Part shown: positions 9,743 to 19,925 of the stretch, one piece after another
Position numbering within the stretch: the first letter of the stretch is position 1
Layout of the letters: every line of letters starts with the position of its first letter
NCBI GenBank assembly: GCA_910589105.1
Contig: CAJUST010000011.1
Span: 34,039 to 98,038 of the forward strand
DNA length: 64,000 nt
Reading direction: 5' to 3'
DNA from: an uncultured Lachnospiraceae bacterium
GTDB taxonomy: Bacteria; Bacillota; Clostridia; Lachnospirales; Lachnospiraceae
Translations under genes and position numbers: made by a program
The notes under the pieces: model-generated
What the model was told of the DNA's origin: nothing
What the model saw: the letters and a program-made list of their open reading frames with translations, nothing else
The model's database searches: none

Positions 9743-9997
9743 TTGAAAAGCTATATTGAGGAAAGAGCTATGGAGATAGCCAAATATATTATTGAGAACA
9801 ATGCGACAGTAAGGCAGACGGCGAACCAATTTGGGATAAGTAAAAGCACGGTACATAAAGACGTCACGGAACGCCTCCCGCAAATCAACCCGTCTCTAGC
9901 CCAAAATGCCAGAAAAGTCCTTGATGTAAATAAGTCGGAGCGCCATATCCGTGGCGGATTGGCGACGAGGGAAAAATATCTGCATCAGCGCATTTAG
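9743..9997 (+). CDS. spoIIID: Sporulation transcriptional regulator SpoIIID
   Basis: The 84-residue product is recognisable by KYIIENNATVRQTANQFGIS, KSTVHKDVTERLPQINP and the C-terminal RHIRGGLATREKY. This is a helix-turn-helix protein that activates and represses mother-cell genes during sporulation. I place the start at TTG 9743: AGGGGA lies 6 bases upstream, the N-terminus then reads MKSYIEERAMEI as in the family, and the candidate sigma-E promoter ends just before it. The in-frame ATG at 9638 is upstream of that promoter and is rejected. The usual neighbours (spoIIQ, mbl) are absent here. Confidence 0.93.
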   Translation: MKSYIEERAMEIAKYIIENNATVRQTANQFGISKSTVHKDVTERLPQINPSLAQNARKVLDVNKSERHIRGGLATREKYLHQRI

Positions 9998-10062
9998 TTT
10001 AATGCAATATTGTACGAAAGACGCCGAATGTGTTAAGACAAAAAAGAAAGAAGGCGTAAGAA

Positions 10063-11415
10063 ATGGAAGAAACAGAGAGCAGGCAATATCAAAAAATGAC
10101 GGAAACGCCTATTTGGAAGCTTGCGCTGCGGTTTGGCCTGCCGACAACGGTAAGTATGCTAATTACAAATATCTATAATATGGCAGATACATTTTATGTC
10201 AGTAAAATCAGCGTTTCTGCCAGTGGGGCGACGGGAATTGTCTTTGCGTTAATGGCTGTGTTACAGGCGTTTGGATTTATGTTTGGCCATGGGGCGGGGA
10301 GCAATATCAGCCGTCTGCTTGGCGCGAAAAAAATCGAACGCGCGAAAGTGTTTACATCCACAAGCGTATTTTTGTCTTTTGCCGCCGGCTTACTGATTGG
10401 CGTATTGGGTCTGTTGTTTCCGGATGCGCTTATGCGTATGCTTGGCAGTACGGACACCATACTTTCGGACGCAAAAATGTATGGGATATTTATTTTAATA
10501 TCTGCTCCTGCATTGACGGTTGGATGCGCTTTGAATAACATTTTACGATATGAAGGGGAAGCCGCATATGCAATGGCGGGACTTTGCGCAGGCGGGATTT
10601 TAAATATGCTTTTAGATCCGGTGTTGATTTTCCAATGCCAGATGGGAATTGCCGGAGCAGGATTATCGACGGCAGTTTCGCAATATCTGAGCACGGCAAT
10701 CCTGTTTCTTCCATTTATCCGGAAAAAAACAGTAACGGAGATTCGGTTCCGTTTTATGTCAAAAGAGCGTGAGGATATTCAAAACATAATCCTTACCGGA
10801 CTTCCAAGCCTTGCAAGACAGGGCTTAAACAGTGTGTCCACAGCAGTTCTTAATTTACAGGCGGCAATGTTTGGCGACGCCGCGGTTGCCGCAATGAGCA
10901 TTGTAGGCAGGTGCGGCAACCTATTGTTTAGTTTTGCGCTTGGGATTGCGCAGGGCTTCCAGCCGATTTGCGCGTTTAATTATGGGGCGGGCAAACATGA
11001 CAGGGTGAAAAAATCGGCGTTATTTACCATCTTGTTTGGAATGGGCGTTATGGGCGCGCTTTGCGCCGTCTGTGATTTATTTGCGGTGGAAATCATACGA
11101 CTGTTTCGGGAAGAAGAAAGTGTGGTTAAGGCTGGCGCCGATGCATTTCATTGGATGTGCCGCACTCTGTATTTTCTTCCGATTTCCGCAGTCGGCAGTA
11201 TGCTGTTTCAGAGCATAGGCAAAAAAGGACGATCATTTTTCATTGCGGCGCTGCAAAGCGGATGCATTTCTATTCCATGTATGCTGATATTGCCAAACTT
11301 ATTTGGAATTGCCGGAATCCAAATGGCGCAGCCGTGCGCATACCTGATTGCAGGGGCGCTTACAATACCTGTTCTTTTGCTGTTTTTTAAACAGGAAAGT
11401 AAAAAAATTACATAA
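10063..11415 (+). CDS. MATE family multidrug/cation efflux transporter
   Basis: The 450-residue product is an integral membrane protein with about 12 hydrophobic segments in two related halves (about 15-220 and 235-445). Typical MATE features include NMADTFYVSK near residue 43 and a GHGAGSNISRLLGAKK loop near residue 80. The family exports drugs or metabolites in exchange for sodium or protons. The start follows GAAGGCG with acceptable spacing. It begins 65 bases after spoIIID with no terminator between, and no regulator gene adjoins it. The substrate cannot be told. Confidence 0.88.
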   Translation: MEETESRQYQKMTETPIWKLALRFGLPTTVSMLITNIYNMADTFYVSKISVSASGATGIVFALMAVLQAFGFMFGHGAGSNISRLLGAKKIERAKVFTSTSVFLSFAAGLLIGVLGLLFPDALMRMLGSTDTILSDAKMYGIFILISAPALTVGCALNNILRYEGEAAYAMAGLCAGGILNMLLDPVLIFQCQMGIAGAGLSTAVSQYLSTAILFLPFIRKKTVTEIRFRFMSKEREDIQNIILTGLPSLARQGLNSVSTAVLNLQAAMFGDAAVAAMSIVGRCGNLLFSFALGIAQGFQPICAFNYGAGKHDRVKKSALFTILFGMGVMGALCAVCDLFAVEIIRLFREEESVVKAGADAFHWMCRTLYFLPISAVGSMLFQSIGKKGRSFFIAALQSGCISIPCMLILPNLFGIAGIQMAQPCAYLIAGALTIPVLLLFFKQESKKIT

Positions 11416-11478
11416 TTTTAAAGGGAAAAGGGCACGATAAAGCCGTAATCATTATTTTAAATGTGGAGGCTTTTCGTG

Positions 11479-12873
11479 ATGGAGAACACAGATAAAAGAC
11501 CGTTTGGTTTTCGGGATAAACTCGGATATATGTTTGGGGATTTTGGAAATGATTTTACATTCATTTTTGCAAGTACGTTTTTAATGGTTTTTTATACAAA
11601 AGTATTAGGCATAGAAGCATCTATGGTCGGCGTGTTGTTTTTAGTGGCAAGGTGTGTCGACGCATTCACGGATATCGGCATGGGGCGTATTGCAGATGCA
11701 TCTGGTGAAAATCCAAAAGGCAGGTTTAAAGTCTGGATTCTGCGTATGTGCGGTCCGGTTGCGATTTCAAGTTTTCTGATGTATCAAAGTTCGTTGGCGG
11801 ATGCATCCATGGGCGTAAAAGTGACTTATATGTTTGTCACTTATCTGCTTTGGGGTTCGGTTTTTTATACCTCGATTAATATACCTTATGGTTCCATGGC
11901 ATCCGTTATTTCGGAAAAATCCAAAGACAGGCAGTCGCTTTCTGTCTACCGATCCTTGGGTTCGACCTTTGCCGCCGTGGCGATTAGCGTGATTGCGCCT
12001 TTGTTTATTTACCGTTTAGACAGCAAAGGGAACCAAGTTGTCGTTGGAGAAATGTTTACGCTTGTATCCGGTATATTTTCCGTTTTGGCAGTTTTATGTT
12101 ATTTGCTTTGTTATTTCCTTGTGACGGAACGCGTGTCGGTTGGAAAAAAAGCGGCGAAAGCGGCGCGGACTTCTGTGGCAAAAACGTTATTGCAGGTTTT
12201 TTCTAACCGCGCATTACTTGCCGTAATTTTAATTTCAATTCTGACGCTTTGCGCAACAATTATGAGCCAATCCATTAGCACATTTTTATTTGCGGATTAT
12301 TTTAAAAACACGAAAGCGCTCTCTGTCAATAATTTTTTAGGGCTTCCGGCGGCTTTGATTCTGGCGGTTGTCTCAGGAAAACTTGTCGAGCGTTTTGGGA
12401 GAAAAGAATTAACGGCGGCAGGCTGTATTGTGGCTGCGGCGATCTTTTTTTTAGTTTACTTTTTAAAACTGACGAATGTATGGGCCTATATTGTTTTAAG
12501 TTTTATTGCGGGCGTGGGTGGAATGTATTTGTTTAACATGACGATCTGGGCGATGATAACGGACGTGATTGACGATCAGGAAGTGCAGACAATGCAAAGA
12601 GACGATGGAACGATCTACGGCGTATATTCGTTTGCAAGAAAAGTCGGACAGGCGCTGGCAGGCGGCTTGGGCGGATTTGCGCTGTCTGCGATTGGATATG
12701 ATTCTTTAGCCGCCGCGCAGACAGATCCTGTGCGTTGGGGAATTTACAGCCTTTCCACTTTGTTTCCGGCAGTGATTTATACGGCTGTGGCTCTTGTATT
12801 TCTCGTTTTGTATCCGCTGTCAAAAAAGCGTGTGGAAGAAAATACGAAAGAATTGCAAAGAAGGCGGGCTTAA
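11479..12873 (+). CDS. Glycoside-pentoside-hexuronide (GPH) family sugar:cation symporter
   Basis: The 464-residue, roughly 12-helix major-facilitator protein resembles MelB. It has the N-terminal KLGYMFGDFGNDFTF stretch and an acidic DAFTDIGMG motif (around residues 55-65) whose Asp residues bind the coupling cation in MelB, followed by GRFKVWIL. It would take up a glycoside or oligosaccharide with sodium or protons. I start at ATG 11479 because GTGGAGG (11463-11469) is well placed; GTG 11476 is possible, and ATG 11461 would overlap the binding site. No glycosidase adjoins it. Confidence 0.85.
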   Translation: MENTDKRPFGFRDKLGYMFGDFGNDFTFIFASTFLMVFYTKVLGIEASMVGVLFLVARCVDAFTDIGMGRIADASGENPKGRFKVWILRMCGPVAISSFLMYQSSLADASMGVKVTYMFVTYLLWGSVFYTSINIPYGSMASVISEKSKDRQSLSVYRSLGSTFAAVAISVIAPLFIYRLDSKGNQVVVGEMFTLVSGIFSVLAVLCYLLCYFLVTERVSVGKKAAKAARTSVAKTLLQVFSNRALLAVILISILTLCATIMSQSISTFLFADYFKNTKALSVNNFLGLPAALILAVVSGKLVERFGRKELTAAGCIVAAAIFFLVYFLKLTNVWAYIVLSFIAGVGGMYLFNMTIWAMITDVIDDQEVQTMQRDDGTIYGVYSFARKVGQALAGGLGGFALSAIGYDSLAAAQTDPVRWGIYSLSTLFPAVIYTAVALVFLVLYPLSKKRVEENTKELQRRRA

Positions 12874-12960
12874 GTTCACTCGATCCCAAGCGCCAGATCA
12901 TAATGGATATCGCCTTTTGGCAAATAAGTGGATAAAAGGGGCAAGCTATCTGCATTAAGC

Positions 12961-12991
12961 AAAACCGCAGGTATGCGCAACCCGCGGTTTT
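12961..12991. terminator. Bidirectional terminator between convergent units
   Basis: AAAACCGC (12961-12968) pairs with GCGGTTTT (12984-12991), with a run of A/T on each side. It lies between the plus-strand symporter and the minus-strand receiver gene. Confidence 0.7.
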
Positions 12992-13007
12992 ATAATGCTG
13001 CGTAACT

Positions 13008-13784
13008 TTAATCTGGATTTAAGATCTTTTCTAGTTCCCCTAACAGCCGGTCTTTTACCGGTGGTTTTAAAAAATAACCTGCCGGTTTTAGTTTTAAAAC
13101 GGCTTCTATATTTGCCCGGTCATTGATGGAGGTCAGGAAAACAACGGGAATGCTTTGTAAATCCTCGTCTGCCCGAATCATTTCCAAGGTCATTTTTCCA
13201 TCACAGACAGGCATTTCATAATCCAGCAAAATTAGATCCGGCCGCTTCTTCCCAATGGAAGTCATCGCCTGCGCGCCTGAAATTGCCAGAGCGACTTCAT
13301 AATATTCTTCTAACATTTTTTTCATCGTCCGAAGCTGCGCGCCGTTGTCGTCAACGACTAAAATTCTTTTTTTGCTGGAAACCTCTGTCCGTTCTTTGGC
13401 GGCTTCCTCTTGCGCGTCTTTTTCATTCATATGCAGTTTTCTGCATACGGCTTCCATAATTACGGAATGTTCTACCGGACGGATCAGATTTTCAAACTGA
13501 TTTCCTTCATAGTATTTGAAGAACGTTTTGCTTTCTTCTTTTGTCCCAATCGTCAGGACCGGAGTATCCGAATATTCGTTGCTTAGTAAGAAAAAGATAG
13601 ACGTGTCAATATCATATGCGCCAATCAGGCTGATTAATACGAGATCAGGATTTACAATTTTTAACATTCCTTCCAAAACGCCGGCATTTTCAGAACAAAT
13701 TTGCACATGGAAATATTTTGATAAAAATTGATTGGTTTCATTGACCACATTGTTTAATTTTCCGATTAATAAGATTTTTTTCAT
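13008..13784 (-). CDS. Double-receiver response regulator without output domain
   Basis: The 258-residue product holds two receiver folds. The first (about 1-120) lacks the acidic pair and phosphorylation site and is a pseudo-receiver. The second (about 140-256) has ILVVDDN, the phospho-acceptor Asp188 in LLDYEMP, a Thr at LTS and the conserved Lys in FLKPP. There is no DNA-binding domain. It starts 21 bases after the hybrid kinase at 13806-16994, which probably phosphorylates it through its HPt domain. It ends at a terminator. Confidence 0.85.
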   Translation of the reverse strand: MKKILLIGKLNNVVNETNQFLSKYFHVQICSENAGVLEGMLKIVNPDLVLISLIGAYDIDTSIFFLLSNEYSDTPVLTIGTKEESKTFFKYYEGNQFENLIRPVEHSVIMEAVCRKLHMNEKDAQEEAAKERTEVSSKKRILVVDDNGAQLRTMKKMLEEYYEVALAISGAQAMTSIGKKRPDLILLDYEMPVCDGKMTLEMIRADEDLQSIPVVFLTSINDRANIEAVLKLKPAGYFLKPPVKDRLLGELEKILNPD

Positions 13785-13805
13785 GGCGTCCTCCTTTATA
13801 GCCTG

Positions 13806-16800
13806 TTACTTTTGCATCTGCCCGATGAGCAGATCTGCAAGGCGGTCTGCTTCGTCTGCGTCAAGATTTGTCACTGCTTCGGCAAGTGAGCGGATTGTCT
13901 GGCTTAGTTCTTCCGGGCATTCATACTCCCGCAATTCGCCCATCAGCTCATCTGCGCGGTCAATGTCCATTTCCAGCATACTCTGCCGTATGAGTTCTGT
14001 TAGAGCCTGTAATACGGAATAGTCTTCCACTTCTTTTTTTGCCGTAGCGCCTATGCCAAATACTCCATGTAATTTTTGCCCATAACTGCGCCATTCTTCC
14101 AAAAAAGCGTCTGTCATAGACTGGATTACTTCTATTTTACCATCTCTTGCCGCAGATTCCAATAGTTTCGCAACACCGGAAAGCGGCATGATTCCAATTG
14201 TTGCCGCTAAACTTTTCATTGCATGGACTAAAATGCGGTATTGGTTTCGCTGTTCCGGTTCCCTGATCCGCTGGTATGCCTTTGCCAAATTGTCTGCCGC
14301 AAAATCAATTTGTCCATAAAACTCTTTGACTGTAAAAGCAAGCAGTTCTGGGTCTGGCAAATGCATCCATGCGTATTGCCAGTCTAAACCGTCGATGTCT
14401 GGGAGCGTTTCCAAAAAATCGGAAGGATTGTCTTGCTGTCGGGGTTGTAAAAATGCCGCATCCGGAGAGCTTTTCGCTTCTTGAACCAATTCTTCCGGCA
14501 GCATCCGCTTTATCATTACCTCTAGTTTTTCCGGAGCAATCGGTTTCGACAAAAAATCGTCAAATCCTTCTGCCAGATATTTTTCTTTTGCGCCTGAAAC
14601 CGCATTGGCGGTCAATACAACAATAGGCGTATTTTTGCAAGGGGACTCCTTGCGTTCTTTCAAATGGTGGAGCGTTTCAATGCCGTCCATCTCCGGCATC
14701 ATATGGTCAAGGAAAATCAAATCGTAGTGATTTTGGAACGCAAGCTCTAAACAGGCCGCGCCGCCATCGGCGTCCGTCACTTGGATTTGCGTTTCTTTTA
14801 ACAGACTCCGCAGGACTTTGCGGTTGACGGCATTGTCATCGACTACTAGTATTTTCGCATCTGGAGCGCAGAATTTTGTATTATAATTGTAATTTTCTGC
14901 AATTTGGTGGACTCTGGATTCAAAATCCCCAATCGGCGTATCGTCAACGATTTTCTGTTCTAGCTCAAAATAGAATTTCGAGCCTTTGCCATATTCGCTT
15001 TCCACCTGCAGCCGGCTGCCAAGCAGTTCTAAAAGCTGGATTGTAATATTTATGCCAAGTCCGGTGCCTTCTATATTGCGGTTTCGGTCTTCTTCAATCC
15101 GTTCAAATTCCGCGGAAAGCTTGGGCAGATCCTCTTTTTTAATCCCAATTCCGGTGTCCTCTACTTCAAAAGTAAGCGCCGCTGTGTCCTTCTTCCTTTG
15201 GTATGAAATCCGAAGCCATACAGAGCCTTCATGCGTATATTTAACGGCATTAGTCAGGATATTCGTCAGAACCTGCCGGATACGCACGTCATCGCCAAAT
15301 AGACGGGCAGGGATTTCGTGGCTGGCTTCCACTTCCACTTTGATGTTTTTCGCTTTTGCCCGCTGGATTGTCATATTTGCAAGGTCATGAATTAAGCTGC
15401 TTACGTCATATTCGACCGGAACAATTTCCATTTTGCCGGATTCTATTTTGGAAAAATCTAATATATCGTTTATCAGAGAAAGAAGCGTCTGACCCGCCAT
15501 ATAAATGTCCATCGCGTATTCTTTAATCTGCGGTTCATTGGATTCCCGCAGAATCATTTCGTCCATGCCAAGAACGGCATTGATTGGCGTGCGGATTTCA
15601 TGGGACATATGCGCCAGAAATTTTCCCTTCGCTTCATTTGCCGCTAAAGCTTCATGTCTCGCCGCATCCGCATCTTGTTTGGCAAGCGCTAACAGTGTGT
15701 TCTGATATTCCGCCGCCTTTACTTTTTCCTCTAAAAGAAGGGCTGTTTCTTCTGCCTTTGCGCGGTATTCTTTTGAAATCTGCAAGGTGTGCATAAGCGC
15801 CATCATAATGCAGAACACGACCATGCTGTACTGGCCGGCCGTATTGCCGCGGACCTGATCAAGCATCTGGTTTAATATTACATTGGCAATTCCGCCCGCC
15901 AAAAGCGCAAGCATAGACAAAATACAGAGTAAAGCCTGATACGTTTTGTTTTTGTAATCGTACTGAATTAAGCTTACGATGGCGGTTATGCAGACAATGC
16001 CTAAAACGGCGGCGGAAATATTCATCATATTTTCCAGTCGCTGTATCCCCAAAAGCTGAAGCAGTATTTGTATGACGGTATGGAGGACTACAAACCAAAG
16101 AAGCGTGAAAAAACGGCGCGGAAACACCGTATGCAAGTTCCGTTCAAAATAGAGTGAAAGAAACAGAGGGATTAACAGGGTTAAATACTCCTGCATTTCA
16201 TACGCTTCCTGTATATTATAAAATATGTTTAACGTGTCTGTGCCAATAAAACAATAAATTCCGGCGGAAAGACAGGCAAGCCCTAAAAATAGTTCTCCGC
16301 GCGCCGGCTGTTTGGTATACAGCCGGATCAGGGCAAGCACAAATAGAATAATCGACATAATGACAATTAAAATACAGCATCCAATATCGGCAATGCTGCT
16401 TCCGACAACTCCAATGACAACCATATCGCGTGATTCCACTTTGACGTTGTCTAGTGAAACTGCCATATTTGGCGAAAGAGGCGTAAGCGTAATTAAAATT
16501 TCCCCATCAATCAATATATTTGGAAGCTCTACGAAGTTTTCATTGTGTTCTGGCGTCTTTTTGGGCGTATAATTTTCCTGTTGGCTATTTTGAAAGATAA
16601 CTTCTCCATTTACTATAATGGATATGTCAGCATTAGTATAAGAAAAGCTTAATGTCTGCCTTGCATAGTCGAAAGGAACCGTATTTTGTAAGACAATGAT
16701 GTCTCCGGCGCCTGCCATGCCGGTAAACGGCAAATCCACTTTCTGGCAGTTCTCGTCTGCCAATGTGGTTTTTGCCTGTTCTAAAATTTGGGCGAAACGC

Positions 16801-16994
16801 GTTGGAATGGCCGGGTTAATTCCGTCACAGTCTGGCAATGCCATCTTCCAGTTTTTATCAAAGGAAACTTCCAACTGATCCGGAAGTATAGTTGCGCTAT
16901 CCTCGCTTTGAAATTGAAATAACGCAAGCACCATAAAGGCTAGCGTCAAAAAAACAGAGATTCCCGCTATTTTTCTTAAATGTAAATGTTTCAT
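13806..16994 (-). CDS. Hybrid sensor histidine kinase with receiver and HPt domains
   Basis: The 1062-residue product has a membrane signal-anchor, an extracellular sensor of about 170 residues, and about seven transmembrane helices (around 185-400), an arrangement like 7TMR-DISM kinases. A short coiled coil leads to a HisKA domain with His465 (in SHEIRTP) and a HATPase domain containing GTGLGINI. A receiver with Asp763 (FLDHMMPEMDG) follows, then a C-terminal HPt domain with His924 (VHAMKS). The phosphorelay His465-Asp763-His924 would end on the downstream double receiver. The binding site GGCGGAGA precedes the ATG. The ligand is unknown; DISM-type sensors often bind carbohydrates, which is only a family-level hint. 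Confidence 0.9.
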   Translation of the reverse strand: MKHLHLRKIAGISVFLTLAFMVLALFQFQSEDSATILPDQLEVSFDKNWKMALPDCDGINPAIPTRFAQILEQAKTTLADENCQKVDLPFTGMAGAGDIIVLQNTVPFDYARQTLSFSYTNADISIIVNGEVIFQNSQQENYTPKKTPEHNENFVELPNILIDGEILITLTPLSPNMAVSLDNVKVESRDMVVIGVVGSSIADIGCCILIVIMSIILFVLALIRLYTKQPARGELFLGLACLSAGIYCFIGTDTLNIFYNIQEAYEMQEYLTLLIPLFLSLYFERNLHTVFPRRFFTLLWFVVLHTVIQILLQLLGIQRLENMMNISAAVLGIVCITAIVSLIQYDYKNKTYQALLCILSMLALLAGGIANVILNQMLDQVRGNTAGQYSMVVFCIMMALMHTLQISKEYRAKAEETALLLEEKVKAAEYQNTLLALAKQDADAARHEALAANEAKGKFLAHMSHEIRTPINAVLGMDEMILRESNEPQIKEYAMDIYMAGQTLLSLINDILDFSKIESGKMEIVPVEYDVSSLIHDLANMTIQRAKAKNIKVEVEASHEIPARLFGDDVRIRQVLTNILTNAVKYTHEGSVWLRISYQRKKDTAALTFEVEDTGIGIKKEDLPKLSAEFERIEEDRNRNIEGTGLGINITIQLLELLGSRLQVESEYGKGSKFYFELEQKIVDDTPIGDFESRVHQIAENYNYNTKFCAPDAKILVVDDNAVNRKVLRSLLKETQIQVTDADGGAACLELAFQNHYDLIFLDHMMPEMDGIETLHHLKERKESPCKNTPIVVLTANAVSGAKEKYLAEGFDDFLSKPIAPEKLEVMIKRMLPEELVQEAKSSPDAAFLQPRQQDNPSDFLETLPDIDGLDWQYAWMHLPDPELLAFTVKEFYGQIDFAADNLAKAYQRIREPEQRNQYRILVHAMKSLAATIGIMPLSGVAKLLESAARDGKIEVIQSMTDAFLEEWRSYGQKLHGVFGIGATAKKEVEDYSVLQALTELIRQSMLEMDIDRADELMGELREYECPEELSQTIRSLAEAVTNLDADEADRLADLLIGQMQK

Positions 16995-17186
16995 TCCATT
17001 CTCCGCCTTGTTTTGTAAAGATTGATCCTATGATATGTATTAAGCTGTGTTTTCCAATAAGGTCATTTCTTTTATCTTAGCGCAAGATTTATAAAACGTA
17101 AATGAATTTTGAGAATTTCAAAAGCCGCGTCCGCGCCGCAAAAGGATTTACAGGGGGATATAAAAGAAAGAGATTGATTTTCAAAA

Positions 17187-17215
17187 TTGATTTCTTCTAT
17201 TTTATGTGATAAACT
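17187..17215 (+). promoter_or_regulatory. Possible promoter of the Cache-type hybrid kinase
   Basis: TTGATT and TAAACT are spaced 17 bases apart in the 278-base gap between the divergent kinase genes. Each box matches 4 of 6 consensus bases, so the call is weak. I see no other feature in this gap. Confidence 0.3.
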
Positions 17216-17272
17216 AATTGCGGAAATTGCATAAAATAATATTGTTAGAAGCTTATTTTAAGAGGGTTACAC

Positions 17273-19897
17273 ATGAAAGAAAAAAGTAAGGATATGGGTA
17301 AAAAGAAAAAAATCTTAAGGGAAGGCTCGGTTGTGGCGATTTTTATGGCGATACTGATCCTTGCAGTGGCTTTTAGGAATTATTTTTCATTTCTTGAAAA
17401 ACAGTTATTTGAGGAACGTAGAAGCCATATCGTGGAATTTACGGATAAAGCGGCTGAAATTGTAGACAGTGTCATTGAATATTCATGGCAGCAGGTGTAC
17501 GCATGTGAACACGTTATGAAAACACGGAAAATTAATTCCGAGGAGAAACTGCTTGAAGCGCTTGTGTCGACGGCGGATTTTATAGATTCGCAAAATTCCC
17601 TTGTGCTGGCGATAGATCAAAGCGCAAATTACTATGCATCGGATGCTGCAAAAGGAAGATTTTCGCAAACGGAATTTCTGACGGAGGAATCAGGCGATTC
17701 CCAGCAGATTGTGACGGAAATTCCGCATAAAAATGGAAATACATATTTTGTGTGCATGGAACGCTTAAAAGAGCCTATTATGTTTACGGCCGGCAAAAAG
17801 ATTACACATTTGGCAGTTGCAGTGGATATTGACGTAATGAGGGATAGAAGCGCCGTGAAGGGGTATGGGGATTTGTGCTATACCTATTTGGTGAATGATG
17901 ATGGCAGAAGGCTTTACAAATATACTTATGCCAATAACTTTATTGAAGGATACAATATTTTAAATGCTTTAGAGAATGTTGACATTCGAAACGGCGGGAC
18001 GTATCAGGGATTTGTGCGGGAGTTAGAAAAAGGGGAAAGCCCGGCTCTGGAATTTACGTTTATTGATCCAGATGGAAAGAAGCGGAACTGGTTTGTGGCG
18101 GGTTCTGCCATTACGTCAAAAAACTGGCATATCCTTCTGTTTGTGCCGACGGAAGTGCTTGGGGCGAATTCGAATCTGCTTTTAAAGAATACAATCAGAT
18201 TTTTTGGGATTGTGTCGGTTGTTTTTTTGGCGCTGGCGGCTGTTATTATCGTAATTACTACGTTGTCAAGGGCGGATAAACGTCTTGTCAGGCAAAAAGA
18301 CGAGGCAAATCAGCTTCTAAAAACTGCGGTAGAGGAAGCGAACAGCGCAAATCAGGCGAAAAGCGATTTTCTCTCTCATATGAGCCATGATATCCGGACG
18401 CCGATTAACGGCATTATGGGAATGACGGATATTGCGTTAAAAAATATAGGCAATGAAAAGAAAGTGTTAGACTGCCTAAAGAAAATCAGCGGTTCTTCCC
18501 AGCATCTGCTTGGGCTGATCAATGACGTTTTAGATATGAGCCGGATTGAATCAGGCAAGACGAAATTAAACCATGAGAAATTTGATCTGCGCGTTTGCAT
18601 TGACAACTGTATTTCGATCATTGGCGGTCAGATGGCGACAAGAGATATGGAAATGGTTCGTATGATTGAACCGTTTGAGCATCCGTTTTTAATTGGCGAT
18701 GAATTGCATTTGCGTCAGATATTTATTAATATTCTGGGAAATTCCGTAAAATTTACGCCAGATGGCGGCAAGCTGTATTTTCGGGCAAGGGAAAAGAAGG
18801 CGGAAAACGGCAGGGCGCTGTTCCGGTTTGAACTGGCGGATACGGGAATTGGCATGAAAGAAGACTTTTTGCCGCATATTTTTGATGCGTTTTCACAGGA
18901 AGACGGCGGGACGCGCACGACGTATAAAGGCACAGGTCTTGGAATGGCAATTACGAAAAAGTTTGTGGATTTGATGGACGGACAGATAGAAGTAAAAAGC
19001 AAGCTGAATATGGGTACGGAATTTCAGATTGAAGTCTGGATTGATATTGATTCAGAAGCAAAAGAAGATGAATTGCAGGCGGATTTCCATATTGATTTTA
19101 CAGGAATGAAGGTTCTTTTGGTAGAGGATATTGAACTGAATATGGAGATTGCCCAGTGTATCTTAGAAGATGAAGGGGCAGTGGTCACTCCGGTTATGAA
19201 TGGGCGGGAAGCAGTGGATGCGTTTGAGAAAAACCCGGAAGGGACATTTGACGTTATTATTATGGATATTATGATGCCGGTGATGGACGGCATAACCGCG
19301 GCGAAAACTATTCGTGGATTAGACCGTCCGGATGCAAAGACGATTCCGATTTTGGCGATGACGGCGAATGCGTATGAAGAAGACGTCAGAAAAACGCATG
19401 AAGCGGGAATGAATGCGCATTTGTCGAAACCGATTGACGTAGATATGCTGTTTAAGACATTGGCGGACGTTTACTTCCCGGAAAAGAAAACGCCAAGTTC
19501 AAAGGCTCTTTCTGGCATGAAAGTTCTTTTGGCAGACGATGTGGATTTGAATTTGGAAATTGCGAAAGCGATGTTAGAAGAATGGGACGTAGAAGTGACG
19601 ACGGCGGAAAATGGGCGGGAAGCAGTGGATTTATTTGAAAAAAGCCCAAAAGGCGGATTTGATGCGATACTGATGGATGTGCATATGCCAGTGATGGATG
19701 GCATTGCCGCAGTAAAAACGATCCGTTCTATGGAACGCGCGGATGCAGTTACAATACCGATTTTTGCGATGACGGCGGATATTTATGAGGAGGATATTAA
19801 GGCAGTTCATGAAGCCGGAATGAATGGGCATTTAGAGAAACCATTAATTGCGGAAGAAATCATACGAAATCTTTCCGCAGTCTATAAACCTTCTTAA
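17273..19897 (+). CDS. Hybrid sensor histidine kinase with two receiver domains
   Basis: The 874-residue product has one transmembrane helix near 24-42, an extracellular sensor of about 260 residues with a Cache-like pattern, and a second helix near 310-335. A HisKA domain has His372 (SHDIRTPINGIMGM), and a HATPase domain has GTGLGMAI. Two receivers follow in tandem, with Asp665 (IMDIMMPVMDG) and Asp802 (LMDVHMPVMDG). The two receivers are similar enough to suggest internal duplication. There is no HPt or output domain. The next gene, a solute-binding lipoprotein, starts 28 bases later and may deliver the signal ligand to the sensor. Confidence 0.9.
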   Translation: MKEKSKDMGKKKKILREGSVVAIFMAILILAVAFRNYFSFLEKQLFEERRSHIVEFTDKAAEIVDSVIEYSWQQVYACEHVMKTRKINSEEKLLEALVSTADFIDSQNSLVLAIDQSANYYASDAAKGRFSQTEFLTEESGDSQQIVTEIPHKNGNTYFVCMERLKEPIMFTAGKKITHLAVAVDIDVMRDRSAVKGYGDLCYTYLVNDDGRRLYKYTYANNFIEGYNILNALENVDIRNGGTYQGFVRELEKGESPALEFTFIDPDGKKRNWFVAGSAITSKNWHILLFVPTEVLGANSNLLLKNTIRFFGIVSVVFLALAAVIIVITTLSRADKRLVRQKDEANQLLKTAVEEANSANQAKSDFLSHMSHDIRTPINGIMGMTDIALKNIGNEKKVLDCLKKISGSSQHLLGLINDVLDMSRIESGKTKLNHEKFDLRVCIDNCISIIGGQMATRDMEMVRMIEPFEHPFLIGDELHLRQIFINILGNSVKFTPDGGKLYFRAREKKAENGRALFRFELADTGIGMKEDFLPHIFDAFSQEDGGTRTTYKGTGLGMAITKKFVDLMDGQIEVKSKLNMGTEFQIEVWIDIDSEAKEDELQADFHIDFTGMKVLLVEDIELNMEIAQCILEDEGAVVTPVMNGREAVDAFEKNPEGTFDVIIMDIMMPVMDGITAAKTIRGLDRPDAKTIPILAMTANAYEEDVRKTHEAGMNAHLSKPIDVDMLFKTLADVYFPEKKTPSSKALSGMKVLLADDVDLNLEIAKAMLEEWDVEVTTAENGREAVDLFEKSPKGGFDAILMDVHMPVMDGIAAVKTIRSMERADAVTIPIFAMTADIYEEDIKAVHEAGMNGHLEKPLIAEEIIRNLSAVYKPS

Positions 19898-19925
19898 AAG
19901 CTATAGTTTAAAAGGAGGAGTTAAA

